From: Imbricaverruca yamaguchii | Taxonomy: Eukaryota > Arthropoda > Thecostraca > Neoverrucidae | DNA length: 64,000 nucleotides | Reading direction: 5' to 3' | Assembly: GCA_034440575.1 (NCBI GenBank) | Contig: JAOTOL010001625.1 | Coordinates: forward strand, 1,632,501 to 1,696,500 | In this document: positions 1 to 10,924 of the stretch, one piece after another | Layout: every line of letters begins with the position of its first letter | How positions within the stretch are numbered: the stretch's first letter is position 1 | Made by a program: the position numbers and the translations under genes | Notes under the pieces: generated by a model | Database searches by the model: none | Seen by the model: only the letters and a program-made list of their open reading frames with translations | Told to the model about the DNA's origin: nothing

Positions 1-117
1 CCACTGTGGCGGGCTAGGGTCGCAGAGCACGCCGTCCACTGCGGCGGACCGGGGTCGCGGAGTACACCTTCCACTGGGGTGGACCGGGGATGCTGAGTCC
101 ATTGCGGGGGATCAGGG
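1..117. repeat. minisatellite, about 35-bp units
   Basis: Three to four units of the form CCACTG(C/T)GGCGGACCGGGGTCG, running in from the window edge. Confidence 0.7.
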
Positions 118-120
118 CCA

Positions 121-959
121 TCAACAGGTCAAATTATATCATGTCATGGTAGTGGCGTACCTAGGATTTGCGATGGGGTGGGCAAACTGATTTGGAATTG
201 TCGCACAGGCTCCAATTTTTTAAATAGTCCACTGCTCTATGTTTGTCAGTATGAAATAGCTCTATGTTTGTCAGTGAGATACTATTTTATTTTATTTATA
301 AAGAATAATTACTGACCAACTTAGCTGCCCTGTCGATGGGGCCAAATCTGCCACCATCATTTCTGAATCACAGATTTCAACACGAACTCCCCGATCCTGT
401 TCAAAGGATATTGTGTTCGTACCCCTTGATAAGTCACCCCACACTGCTGAAATTACACCGGTACAAATCCCAAAACAAAAATGTAAAATTTTCCGATTTC
501 AGTCATTCCGATTACTGACGCAGGGTCGCTAAAACGCCAACAGTCGTGCACATGTACCTTGCGCACCTTGCGCACTCGGCGCATCCGCCACACTGCAGGC
601 GCCTCTCCAGTTTCTGATAGGTCTCCAACGTTTTGCTAATTGCTGTCACATGATAGTCTTGTGCCATAATTGGCATGTGGATTTACTGGTATGGCGGCTC
701 ACTTAAAAAATTCGATAAATTCATTTCCATGTATTAGTTTTGTTCTTCCCACATTCTTCGGAATTTCTCCATATTTTAGAGAGCACCGGCTTACTTCTTA
801 TCGAGTTCAGATGTGTTTTGTGGGGCCACGCTGTGCTTGCAGAAGGGTATTTGTGATGCCTCGACTCAAATTGTTGGTACTACCGACGGAATTATGGGTC
901 CAGTACGCGATATTTGTCGGCATCGTCGCGAGTTATCAGGCGTGTTGTAATTAGCTCCG
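121..959. other. no gene seen
   Basis: AT-rich to mixed unique sequence. No family recognised and no repeat evident. Confidence 0.5.
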
Positions 960-1425
960 CCCCAGCGTGATTTTGGTGGAATTAGATGCAAATTTTTGGG
1001 AGCCTGGTGTAAGTGTTACGGTGCCCGCTGCATTCACAGCCCGCTACGCGAATTCTGGGCCCCCGATGCGAATTTATGGTGCCCGGAGCGATTTTTGGGA
1101 ACCGGCGCGATTCTTGGGAGCATACCCCTTCAGGATGGGGGGCAGCATTTTTCCCTTGGTACTCCACTGCGGCTGCTCAGCGTTGTTCTCCCGCAGCTGG
1201 CTCCATCGAGAGGAGAAAGGCCCTTCGGATAATTTTCTTTCGGGACCTATTCTGACTTGTTTCCGGTGTTCGGGTCGACTCGATAGAGTCCCCTTGTGAT
1301 TTTTTGCGTCAGGTCTATTTTCTGTAAGCCCCCTGCAGAATATTTTTGGGCCCCAGTACAATTATTCGGGCTCGCGGTGCCTCGTTTTTTTTCGGTGCCC
1401 CAGCAGGATCTTTTCCGGGGTCCGA
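960..1425. repeat. degenerate repeat of GGTGC..GATTTTTGGG type
   Basis: Diverged units of roughly 30-35 bp built on a GTGCCCG(G/C)..GCGATTTTTGGG core. A reverse-oriented relative occupies 6400-7170. It gives overlapping ORFs in several frames, none credible. Confidence 0.5.
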
Positions 1426-2868
1426 CGCCTTCTTGTAAAACCAAAAAGTAAAACCAGCTCTTCATGAAGACAATTATGGTAGCTATGTGGTATTAACATA
1501 TAAATCCTAAGCACAAATCAGAAAAAGGCATGAACGAGACTTGTTCAACCTACCAACTTTTTCATCTACTGTTCCTATACACTGCGCGAAATTGTATCAC
1601 AAATGTCTTACCTCCGTTATATTTGTCGACCGCAACCGCAAATTTGAACTTGAGATTTTGTGATTCTGTAACTGAACATCATGGGTCTGTTCCCGTGGCT
1701 CCACTAACCTCCACATACCCCCACTGGTCGTTCCCGTCGCAAACCCAGTGGAGATTTTTCCTCCACCGACCTCCACCAGTGGAGCAAGAGCTACACCAGC
1801 TGAAGAGCAGGGTCCAATTGTGATTTTTTCCGTGGAGCTCCATCACGGAGCACTTGTTTCATATATTTGCACGAACACAACGTCCTCCTCCTTCATATGA
1901 ATCTCATCTTCATCATAAATAGAATACCAGGATCATCCTTCGCAAAGGAAATACGAAATTATAACTTTGAACAATAATCGAAGTTACAGATGCAGACCAC
2001 AAAGCATCCTTTTTGTGGCCTTTGATCAACGTCATTCGTCCTAAGGGGAAGATGTTGCTTTTCCGGCGTGATCCGCCGTAGTCCCCGTGCCGCAACTGCC
2101 GCAATGCGGCGCCAACTAAGATTCCACTCGAGTCCGACCGACGAGGTCGAGCGAGTTGAGATGATGAAAACCAGCATCTGGTAGATAAACGTCTCGGGGC
2201 CCAGGTAGCCCGGCGGGTCCAGACACCAGATTATATGCTGGACATTAATAAGCCAGGCTGCAACCAACCGCAAAACGGGGGAGACGATGCCCAGTGCTCA
2301 GCCGAGAGGAAATAGAGAGTGCTTTGTCCATCCCATAGGCGAAAAGAACATCTGTTCTCCCCGCAGTCCCTGAGGGCATCTACATTGCCATACATTAGGA
2401 CAATTTCGGGACTGTATTATAAGGCATACTATGTACATTGTTCGATCATCTGACCAAACATTTGAGGACCAATTTGACCAATGGCACCAGATACAGCGCC
2501 ATTGTATTTTGACAATGCAACACTGCGCCTTTCCCACTGTCATGGAACCATTGACCAAACAAATACAAAGGTACCACTCAGGAACAAAAACGACCTCTAC
2601 TTTCGGCCCATTCACGAATGTTCCTCAGGTGCATGCGAGTAAACACCTATATTTAGTATTTAACCGACGGCCAATTCACTCGCTGTATTCTTCCTGCTTC
2701 CGGTGACGTTTCCGCGCGCACGAGAGCCGTGTGTTTTCGGTGTCATCGCCTGTAGCCGGGCCGTTCATTAGTGCGCCGTCCCGTGTGACTGCTGGACCCG
2801 GATTCGGGTCAGTAAAGCCGAGTCGCACGCGGGGCTGTCGGGAACATGGCCGCCTACTGTCGCGTCCC
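1426..2868. other. no gene seen
   Basis: Unique sequence with short ORFs on both strands, none with recognisable motifs. The 2700-2870 part is CpG-richer. Confidence 0.45.
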
Positions 2869-2869
2869 G

Positions 2870-3525
2870 GTGTGTCACGCGGTCACTGCCACGGCCCGGC
2901 ATGAGACGGTGTCACTGCCACAGCCAGGTATGGGATGGTGTCACTGCCACGGCCCGGTATGGGACGTGGTCACTGTCACAGCTTGGTATAGGACGTGGTT
3001 ACTGCCACAGCCTGGCATGGGACGTGGTCACTGCCATAACCCGGTATGTAACGTGCTCACTGCCATAGCCCGGTATAGCACGCGGTCACTGCCACAGCCT
3101 GGTATGGGACGTGGTCACTGACACAGCTCGGTATGGGACGTGGTTACTGCCACAGCTTGGTATAGGACGTGGTTACTGCCACAGCCTGGCATGGGACGTG
3201 GTCACTGCCATAACCCGGTATGTAACGTGCTCACTGCCATAGCCCGGTATAGCACGCGGTCACTGCCACAGCCTGGTATGGGACGTGGTCACTGACACAG
3301 CTCGGTATGGGACGTGGTCACTGTCACAGCTTGGTATAGGACGTGGTTACTGCCACAGCCTGGCATGGGACGTGGTCACTGCCATAACCCGGTATGTAAC
3401 GTGCTCACTGCCATAGCCCGGTATAGCACGCGGTCACTGCCACAGCCTGGTATGGGACGATGTCACTGCCACAACCCGGTATGTAACGTGGTCACTGCCA
3501 CGACCCGGTATGGAACGGTGTGTGT
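2870..3525. repeat. 29-bp minisatellite with 174-bp higher-order period
   Basis: Monomers of the form CAGCCTGGTATGGGACGTGG then TCACTGCCA. A distinctive monomer containing CTTGGTATAGG recurs at 2982, 3156 and 3330, exactly 174 bp apart, so six-monomer blocks have themselves been duplicated. Confidence 0.85.
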
Positions 3526-3649
3526 GTACTCGGACTTGAAGCTGCATAACATGGTATGCCACTATATGACGTCATATGGTTCATTCTGCCAGCTCAACAT
3601 CGTCTGATGCACCGTGTGTGCGGATGTATCACGGTGTACAGCTGTATTC

Positions 3650-3830
3650 TGCAGTGTGCCACAGTGTGCCACATTATGCCACAGTGTGTCACATTATGCC
3701 ATAGTGTGCCAAATGTGCCACAGTGTGCCACGCTGTGCCACGGTGTGCCACATTATGCCACAGTGTACCACATTGTGCCACAATGTGCCATAATGTGCCA
3801 CTGTGTGCCACGCTGTGCCACGGTGTAGCG
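3650..3830. repeat. TGTGCCACA-type short tandem repeat
   Basis: About 9-bp units (CAGTGTGCC, ACATTATGCC variants), around 18 copies. Confidence 0.8.
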
Positions 3831-3956
3831 GCGGGGAAGGGGAGGGGGCGGAGACGGCACCGTTACACGAGACAGAGGAAGCCCCGGCGGCCGGCCGACA
3901 TCGCCAGTCGCCAGTCGGCAGTGGACCTCGGTACGGCTCAACCCCGCAGTTCCGGC

Positions 3957-4312
3957 TCAAGCCCCAGCTCCAGCTCCAGCTCCAGCTCCACCTCCAGCAC
4001 CAGCTCCAGCTCCAGCTCCAGCTCCAGCACAGCACCAGCTCCAGCTCCAGCACAGCTCCAGCTCCGGCACCAGCTACAGCACCAGCTCCAGCTCCAGCAC
4101 CAGCTCCAGCTCCAGCTCCAGCTCCAGCTCCAGCTCCAACTCCAGCACCAGCTACAGCTCCACCTCCAGCACCAGCTCCAGCTCCAGCTCCAGCACCAGC
4201 TCCAGCTCCAGCTCCAGCTCCAGCACCAGCTCCAGCTCCAGTACCAGCACCAGCTACAGCACCAGCTCCAGCTCCAGCACCAGCTCCAGCTCCAACTCCA
4301 GCACCAGGTCAG
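3957..4312. repeat. (CCAGCT)n / (CCAGCA)n hexanucleotide array
   Basis: About 355 bp of AGCTCC and AGCACC hexamers. It is open in all frames and gives Ala-Pro, Gln-Leu or Trp-Ser runs, so the long ORFs over it are compositional. Confidence 0.9.
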
Positions 4313-4374
4313 ACTCTGCTCCAGGCTGAGCTCGGTCACGTGACCGGACAGGTTAGGTCAGGCAGAACCGGTGC

Positions 4375-4430
4375 ACTAAACACCAGAGAGTGTACAAACA
4401 CCAGAGAGTGTCCAAACACCAGAGAGTGTC
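4375..4430. repeat. ACCAGAGAGTGTCCAAAC x3
   Basis: Three near-identical 18-bp units. Confidence 0.75.
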
Positions 4431-4804
4431 CCGCTGCTGGAGTGGCCAGGCGGCACGTGCTTGGCCTCCCAGGAACTGCTCGGATAAGTTGCAGGCTGAA
4501 AAGCGTAGTAAGCGTTTCAGGCATATGGGATTTGCTATCGTCAAACTGGGCTCGGCTTGTATTCATAAACGTACATCAAACGAAAGCAGTCAAAGAGGTA
4601 CGGCATTTCAAACACGTGCGTCTGCACATCTCGAGCTTCAATTGCCAATATACAGTTTCGCTGAAGCTGCTGAGGCTGCTGAAGCTATTGCAAAAGTAAA
4701 TTGGATCATAATCTGACACGCCAAGATGGATGTTCTGCATAGCTCGTGGCCTTCCACCGTCTACTGCCAGTTAGTCGGGGATTCATGGTGTCACCGACAG
4801 CGAC

Positions 4805-5556
4805 GTAAGTAGTCCAGACATTGTCCAGTCAGCTGCAGTCCCGACACTGTCTAGTCAGCTGCAGTCCCGACACTGTCTAGTCAGCTGCAGTCCAGACATT
4901 GTCCAGCCAGCTGCAGTCCAGACATTGCCCAGCCAGCTGCAGTCCAGACATTGTCCAGCCAGCTGCGGTCCAGACATTGTCCAGCCAGCTGCAGTCCAGA
5001 CATTGTCCAGCCAGCTGCAGTCCAGACATTGTCCAGCCAGCTGCGGTCCAGACATTGCCCAGTCAGCTGCAGTCACGACATTGTCTAGTCAGCTGCAGTC
5101 CAGACATTGCCCAGTCAGCTGCGGTCCAGACATTGTCAAGCCAGCTGCAGTCCAGACATTGTCCAGCCAGCTGCAGTCCAGACATTGTCCAGCCAGCTGC
5201 AGTCCAGACATTGTCCAGCCAGCTGCGGTCCAGACATTGTCCAGCCAGCTGCAGTCCAGACATTGTCCAGCCAGCTGCAGTCCAGACATTGTCTAGTCAG
5301 CTGCAGTCCAGACATTGTCCAGCCAGCTGCGGTCCAGACATTGTCCAGTCAGCTGCAGTCCAGACATTGTCCAGTCAGCTGCAGTCCAGACATTGTCTAG
5401 CCAACTGCAGTCCCGACATTGTCTAGCCAACTGCAGTCCAGACATTGTCCAGTCAGCTGCGGTCCAGACATTGTCCAGCCAGCTGCAGTCCAGACATTGT
5501 CCTGCCAGCTGCCGTCCAGACATTGTCCAGCCAGCTGCGGTCCAGACATTGCCAAG
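4805..5556. repeat. 26-bp minisatellite, about 29 copies
   Basis: Unit TCCAGACATTGTCCAGCCAG then CTGCAG. 26 is not a multiple of 3, yet the array is open in several frames, giving apparent Cys/Ser/Gln ORFs on both strands. Each unit contains CAGCTG. Confidence 0.92.
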
Positions 5557-5559
5557 TTA

Positions 5560-6399
5560 ACGACAGCTGCAGTCCCCCATCCCCACTCCCCATCCCCACT
5601 AGCCTGCTGCAGTCCAGACACTCACTCGGCTACCGCCATTTAAAGCTGAAACTACGAGCGGGAAATTTTGTTTGAAGAGGATAAGGCGTTCCGTCTTTAA
5701 CGTGTGTAAAGCACCAATAAAACTAACTCTGAGTTGAATGAGTTTGCGCCATCGGCAAGTGTTCACGTATTCCCAGTTATGACGTCACAAAGCTGCCATA
5801 TCGCTAACAGCTATGGACAGCTAATGGACAGTCCATACAACACCGAGGAGCACCATATAGCACCATACAGCGCCGAAGAGCACCATGACCTTGAGCACCA
5901 TATGAGCACGTGATAATCACAACATTTTGGCTGTCATAATTCGCTCGCCAGATGGTGTTAGTACCTGTGGTAGTGGCATGCTTCCGCCCTGTACATATGA
6001 GCAGTGGACATTTGCTCCAAACGAACATGCAAAAAGTGGCGATTATCGTCGCTATCGTGTGGGCGTTCGTTGTAAGAGCATTCCTTTAGTGAGTCATTGC
6101 CTGTGCAAGGCTCATCGCTGGCAGATATTGTGAAGCAACTTTATCGGATGGGTACATCTGTCGATTCCGGAATAAAGTATTCCAAGTCTAGTACATGCGG
6201 TCTCAGAACGTAGCCGTGCGTCAATGGAAAAGTGGAATAGTTTGTGTCAGAAAGGGATGCAAGCAGAGGTAAAATTAGGTCAAGGAGTTTGGAGCACCCG
6301 GAAACCCACGATTCTAACACAAATTACACAGCCTCATCGGATGAAATTCTGATCGCATGGCTATTTTCCTGGACTAGTGCCGTTCAAAATTCCGAATAA
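5560..6399. other. no gene seen
   Basis: Short repeats of CCATA(C/T)AGCACC type near 5830-5910, otherwise unique sequence without recognisable coding content. Confidence 0.45.
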
Positions 6400-7170
6400 T
6401 TTTCGGTTACGATTATTCTTGCGAAGCCCAATAACATCACACCGGGCCCACAAAAGCGAGCCGGGACCAGGAAGCGTCAGGCAGGGATCCACAGAAACGA
6501 CTAGGGCTTCAAAGCATTCATAAGAGGCTCCGAAAAATCGCGTCGGGCATATACAAATCGTGTCAAGGCCCCGACAACTCTCATCAGTACCTCGGAAACT
6601 CCCGCCTGCGCCTGTTGATATATCGTGCTGGGCCCCGGAAGATCGCACTGGGAGTGGAGCATCAAAAAAATCATCCAAGACCCAAATACAACGGGGCCAC
6701 AAAAAACGCACCAAGACCATGAAAAAGATCGAGCACCCTCACACTCCCCCCACCCCCACCCCCAACGGAAGTCCCAGATAAACACAGGAGGCCTTAAAAC
6801 AACACCGAGAGGTCGAAAACGTACCGGGTGTCTCACAAAGCGACAGGACCTTACAATATACGCTGGGGACCTAAGTCAGAACGCCGGGAGTCTTAAGGCT
6901 AACACGCCGGAAGAGAGCAAAACGCACAGGGCTCTCAAAACTCACCAGAGCTGCAAAGACAGCATGAGGGCTTCAAAGACAGGATGTGACCGGCAAAAGG
7001 CGACCTGGTACTAAACAAAGTGAAGCTGGTAACTAAATCGAATCATCGGGCTTTAGAAAATACCCCGGTCCATTACACGCACCTTAGGTCCACAAAAAGC
7101 AGAACGACCCTATAAAATTCCCTAGTTTCACAAACGTGCCGAGGCCCTGCAAAGTTGCGCTGAGACTAAG
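6400..7170. repeat. degenerate GGGCC..CAAAAA repeat, reverse of 960-1425 type
   Basis: Loose units of about 30-40 bp combining a GGCCCC core with CAAAAAC or CGAAAAATCG blocks, in the orientation opposite to 960-1425. Confidence 0.4.
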
Positions 7171-7737
7171 GCATAGCAGTCGTTGATTAAAAAATGTAAG
7201 GAGCCCAGAAAAGGATGTCGAGCAAGCGCCTGCGCTCGGTAGTTAATCTGGGAACATATTTCATCAAAACAAGGAGGAACATCAAAGCTCAGCAGGGTAT
7301 CCGGATTTCATTTCAACCGGTAAATGTGAGAAGATAAATTACCTTCGAATTGAGTCCATCATAAGTTTCCAGAAAGCTCCATACGAAGCATTCCATGACA
7401 GCACATTTGGCACAAGAGCCTCATATGACAGCAATTAGCAATACGAATGGCGCCTGACAGAAACCGCAGAATCGCACAAATTGTAGCTAATATGCCGATT
7501 GCGCAAGGTGGCTGTGCACGTGCACGGACATTGGCTTGGTGGTGATCGGCGTTATAGACTGAGGTCTGAAAGGAAAATAAATACATTCGGACGTGTTGCA
7601 CAGGTATATTCGAACTAGTATGAGCTGACATCGAGAAATATCAGAAGAAAAGTTACTTAAACTGGGGAGGGGAGATGATTGAAATCCAGTGACTTAGAAT
7701 CGATGGCGATAGATGAGTCCCCTCCACAGTAAACTTT

Positions 7738-7872
7738 AGAGTCAAAGTCAAAAAAGGAAAAAATTGGTCCCATCGAGAAATACAAAAATTAGTCGAAATT
7801 CGGTATTCAGTTTAAAAAAGGAAAATTGGGCCCATCGCAAATATAATGGTCGAAATTCGGTGACATCTTAAA
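7738..7872. repeat. about 66-bp tandem duplication
   Basis: Two copies sharing AAAAAAGGAAAA, TTGG(G/T)CCCATCG and GTCGAAATTCGGT. Confidence 0.65.
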
Positions 7873-8662
7873 AAAACTATGGGTAGGTGGCCTCAAACTT
7901 CGCTTGCCCCTGCCCACAGACCTCTTAGGCACCCACTTGTTTCAGAGATGTGTGACAGCTATACACTATGCAGGCATGCAAAGCAGAGTAGACCAAGTCC
8001 TCCAATGGCATTGATAACGACACATTTCCCACATCTGAATCGGCAACAGCGCCTCTCTTCCTCGTCCCCGATGGCCCCCGGCAGACCCTGACAGAATCTC
8101 AGCACCGGCGCTAAAATCTCCCCGGCGGATATATTTCCGGACCGGAAGGAACATCTCATCTCCTGCCCGGCGCCGACCCATGGCAACAGCGTCGGCCCCG
8201 ACACCCGACTCGTCGGGCGGGCGAATCCGCCCGTCGCCCGGCGGCCGGCAGCTGCCACGCTGCAGCGGCTGCAGCTGCGGCGCGGCAGCTGCATCGATCG
8301 GCGGCAGCGGCGGCCGGCGCGCCGCGCGTGCAGCCACCGCCGGGGCGGAGGGAGAGAAAAACAGCGTGGCGCGCGCGCGCCGGCCGCCGACCGTGACCCA
8401 GCCGGCCCACATTCGGCCAGTTCTGGTGCCGACCGCAGCGGCCGGACGCCGCGGCCACCGCCAGAACTGGCCGCCCCCGATCAGGTCGGAGCCGGCCCCC
8501 GCCACCGTTAGACGGGCCCGGGTGGCGCCGCGGCCGGGCCGGGCCGGCTGTTATCGCCGCCGCCAGGGCAGGCCGGCGCGCTGAAAAATGAATGAGCCGG
8601 CCGCGCCTGAAGCCGACCTGGTGACATCTATTCTCGGAAACAGTGCCAATCTGTGTGTCTGC
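7873..8662. other. CpG-rich stretch, no gene seen
   Basis: 8090-8590 is very GC- and CpG-rich on both strands. It gives Ala/Arg/Pro-rich ORFs but no motif or splice-linked exon I recognise. It could be a CpG-rich regulatory region. Confidence 0.4.
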
Positions 8663-8663
8663 T

Positions 8664-9205
8664 GCGGTGCGCTATGGTCCATATGTGCGCTATGGTGTGC
8701 TATGGTCCATATGTGCGCTATGGTGTGCTATGGTCCATATGTGCGCTATGGTCTATATGTGCGCTCTGGTCCATATGTGCGCTATGGTGCGCTATGGTCC
8801 ATATATACGCAATGGTGCGCTATGATCCATGTGTGTGCTGTTGTCCATATGTGCGCTATGGTCCATACGTGTGTTATGCTTCATGCGTGTGCTATGCTCC
8901 ATATGTCTATACGTGTGCTATGGTCCATGTGGCGCTATGGTCCATATGTGCGCTATGGTCCATACGTGTGTTATGCTTCATGCGTGTGCTATGCTCCATA
9001 TGTCTATACGTGTGCTATGCTCCATACGTGTGCTATGGTCCATGTGGCACTATGGTCCATATGTGCGCTATGGTACATATGGCGCTATGGTCCATATGTG
9101 CGCTATGGTCCATATGGCGCTATGGTCCATATGTGCGCTATGGTCCATATGTGCGCTATGGTGTGCTATGGTGTGCTATGGTCTATGTGTGCGCTATAGT
9201 GTGAC
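8664..9205. repeat. about 18-bp minisatellite GCTATGGTCCATATGTGC
   Basis: About 30 imperfect units. Diverged continuations occur at 9440-9620. Confidence 0.9.
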
Positions 9206-9439
9206 ATAGTTAAAATGTGTGTACACGGTGTGATGCATTATTAGTTGTATATATTATCACATTATGCATGTACATCATGCTTATTATCCATGTTTATGCT
9301 ATGGTCTGCATGCTTGCCATGTTGTTTTATATGTGAGATGTGAATGTTATGGTGTGATATCGCCTGTGCGTGTACTGTGGTGTATTGTGGTGTATATGCG
9401 TGTTGTGGTATATTATGGTCTATGTGAGCTATGATACGT

Positions 9440-9620
9440 TATGATGTGCAATGGCGTATATGTTCGTTATGGTTCGCACGTGCACTATGGTGTGTTATGG
9501 TTTGCATGTGCACTATGGTATGCTATGGTCTCTATGTGCACTATGGTCCCTATGTGCGCTATGGTGTGCTATAGTCTGCATGTGTTTTATGGTGTGCTGT
9601 GGTCTGCATGCGTGGTGTGA
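9440..9620. repeat. diverged continuation of the GCTATGGT repeat
   Basis: Units such as TGCACTATGGT and GTGTGCTATGGTCTGCATG. Confidence 0.7.
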
Positions 9621-10562
9621 TGTATTCGATTTAATGGAGAGGGTGTAGCATGCAGACGGGATGCGGTGTATACATAAACTTCGCTTCCCACGGTTGTACG
9701 TGGCCGCTTCCTCCATATGGGAAACTCCCTGGAGCCCAAATCCTTTCAGTACGTCCCGACCACACCCGGATGTAATCAACGGTGTGGCTTCTGGCTCAAT
9801 TCCCGGGTTAAGACCACTGAAACTCTGGGGATGGCCCCCTAATCGCCAGGAGAATGCAACGTCACCTATTTAGCATTACTGGTCAATTAAGAGCTTAAGA
9901 CCTTGCTCGGCGCCAACAGCGTTTTGAACATTCTTCCTACATTCTTCTTCCTGACATTCATTCTGCCATACACAACACTCTTCATCCTAAGAAGTCGCAC
10001 CTTCCCGCAATTATCCGGCACCCACTGTTCACGCCATCCCCATTCACGCCACAGCTCCGACATGAACATAGCTGGGAAGCAGGCTGCGCACCAACAAGGA
10101 GTCAAAGCCAGCATACCTGACGACTTAATGGGCTCCAAGGGAGCGGGCAACACTTGTCAGTATTCATTCTTCGCATCGTGGTCGTGCGCTTCGACACTTC
10201 CCTAGGTTTTGTATTGAGAGGATCAGACAATGCAGTTGCGACCGGCATCCACCGTACGGAGGCTCCCGGGGTCTCCTGTTGCATTCGAGGACCATCCGCT
10301 CTAGCCGGATCGAGCGCCGTAATGGATTCCAGAAGCACCTCAGTGGTGCTCAGGCACGCTTTAGCGGGCTTCAAATGGCCACTTAGACCTAATGAGTTCC
10401 TAACTCACCCGAGAGCGCTACAATGCGCGCCGGTGTCGAATATGTGACGTGACGTGAATCGAATACGTCACAAATATATGATAATTGCTCCGCGGTCGGA
10501 GGTGTCAGCGCCTCTTGTGAATTCCCACGACCTGCTGTGATCCACCGCGACCCCGGCCTCTC

Positions 10563-10696
10563 CCAGGTCAGTCATGCCTCCCTCGACACGCTTTCGGCTG
10601 GCGTCCGCGCTACGTCTGCCTGACCTCCGTGGCCCCGTGACCTATCGTGACCTCTGTGACCCCGTGACCTCTCGTGACCTCTGTGACCTATCGTGA
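10563..10696 (+). promoter_or_regulatory. duplicated start region / possible uORF
   Basis: Bases 10563-10603 repeat the exon 1 start region (10710-10750) with few differences, including an ATG at 10574, exactly 147 bp before the true ATG. From 10574 a 40-codon frame (MPPSTRFRLAS...) runs through the TGACC-rich repeat to a TGA at 10694-10696, 24 bases before the true start. If transcribed in the 5' leader it would be an upstream ORF. Whether it lies in the transcript is unknown. Confidence 0.45.
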
Positions 10697-10710
10697 CCTC
10701 TCGTGACCCC
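10615..10710. repeat. CGTGACCTCTGTGACC short repeat
   Basis: About ten TGACC half-units directly before the DM4/DM12 start codon. TGACC is also the core of the nuclear-receptor half-site TGACCT; that is a sequence resemblance only. Confidence 0.6.
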
Positions 10711-10720
10711 CAGGTCAGCC

Positions 10721-10924
10721 ATGTCTCCCTCGACACGCTGCCGGCTGGCGATGGCGGCGCTCCTGCTCGGCGTGCTGACGGCCCCCGCCGCCGGCGGCCG
10801 ACAGAAGCGGTTCGTCTACTTCAACCACGACACGGACATGACGGTGGGCCTGCTGGTCGGCGTGCCCATCTCCGTCACGCTGCCCTCCCTGCTGCCGGGC
10901 CGCTCGTGGGGCCGCAGTCTGCAG
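10721..10924 (+). CDS. DM4/DM12-like gene exon 1 (signal peptide, RQKRF block)
   Basis: It encodes residues 1-68. I chose the ATG at 10721 rather than the in-frame ATG at 10703 because it puts the signal-peptide core close to the N-terminus; the upstream ATG would add only MTPRSA. The exon ends at a consensus donor, CTGCAG|GTGAGC. A very similar copy of the start region lies 147 bp upstream (10563-10603). The sequence CCCCAG directly before the ATG could be an acceptor, in which case a non-coding first exon lies upstream. Confidence 0.8.

Noticed and set aside
10615..10710. Nuclear-receptor response element (TGACCT repeats)
   Set aside because: The half-sites come from a short tandem repeat with no conserved spacing. 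Not enough to call a regulatory element.
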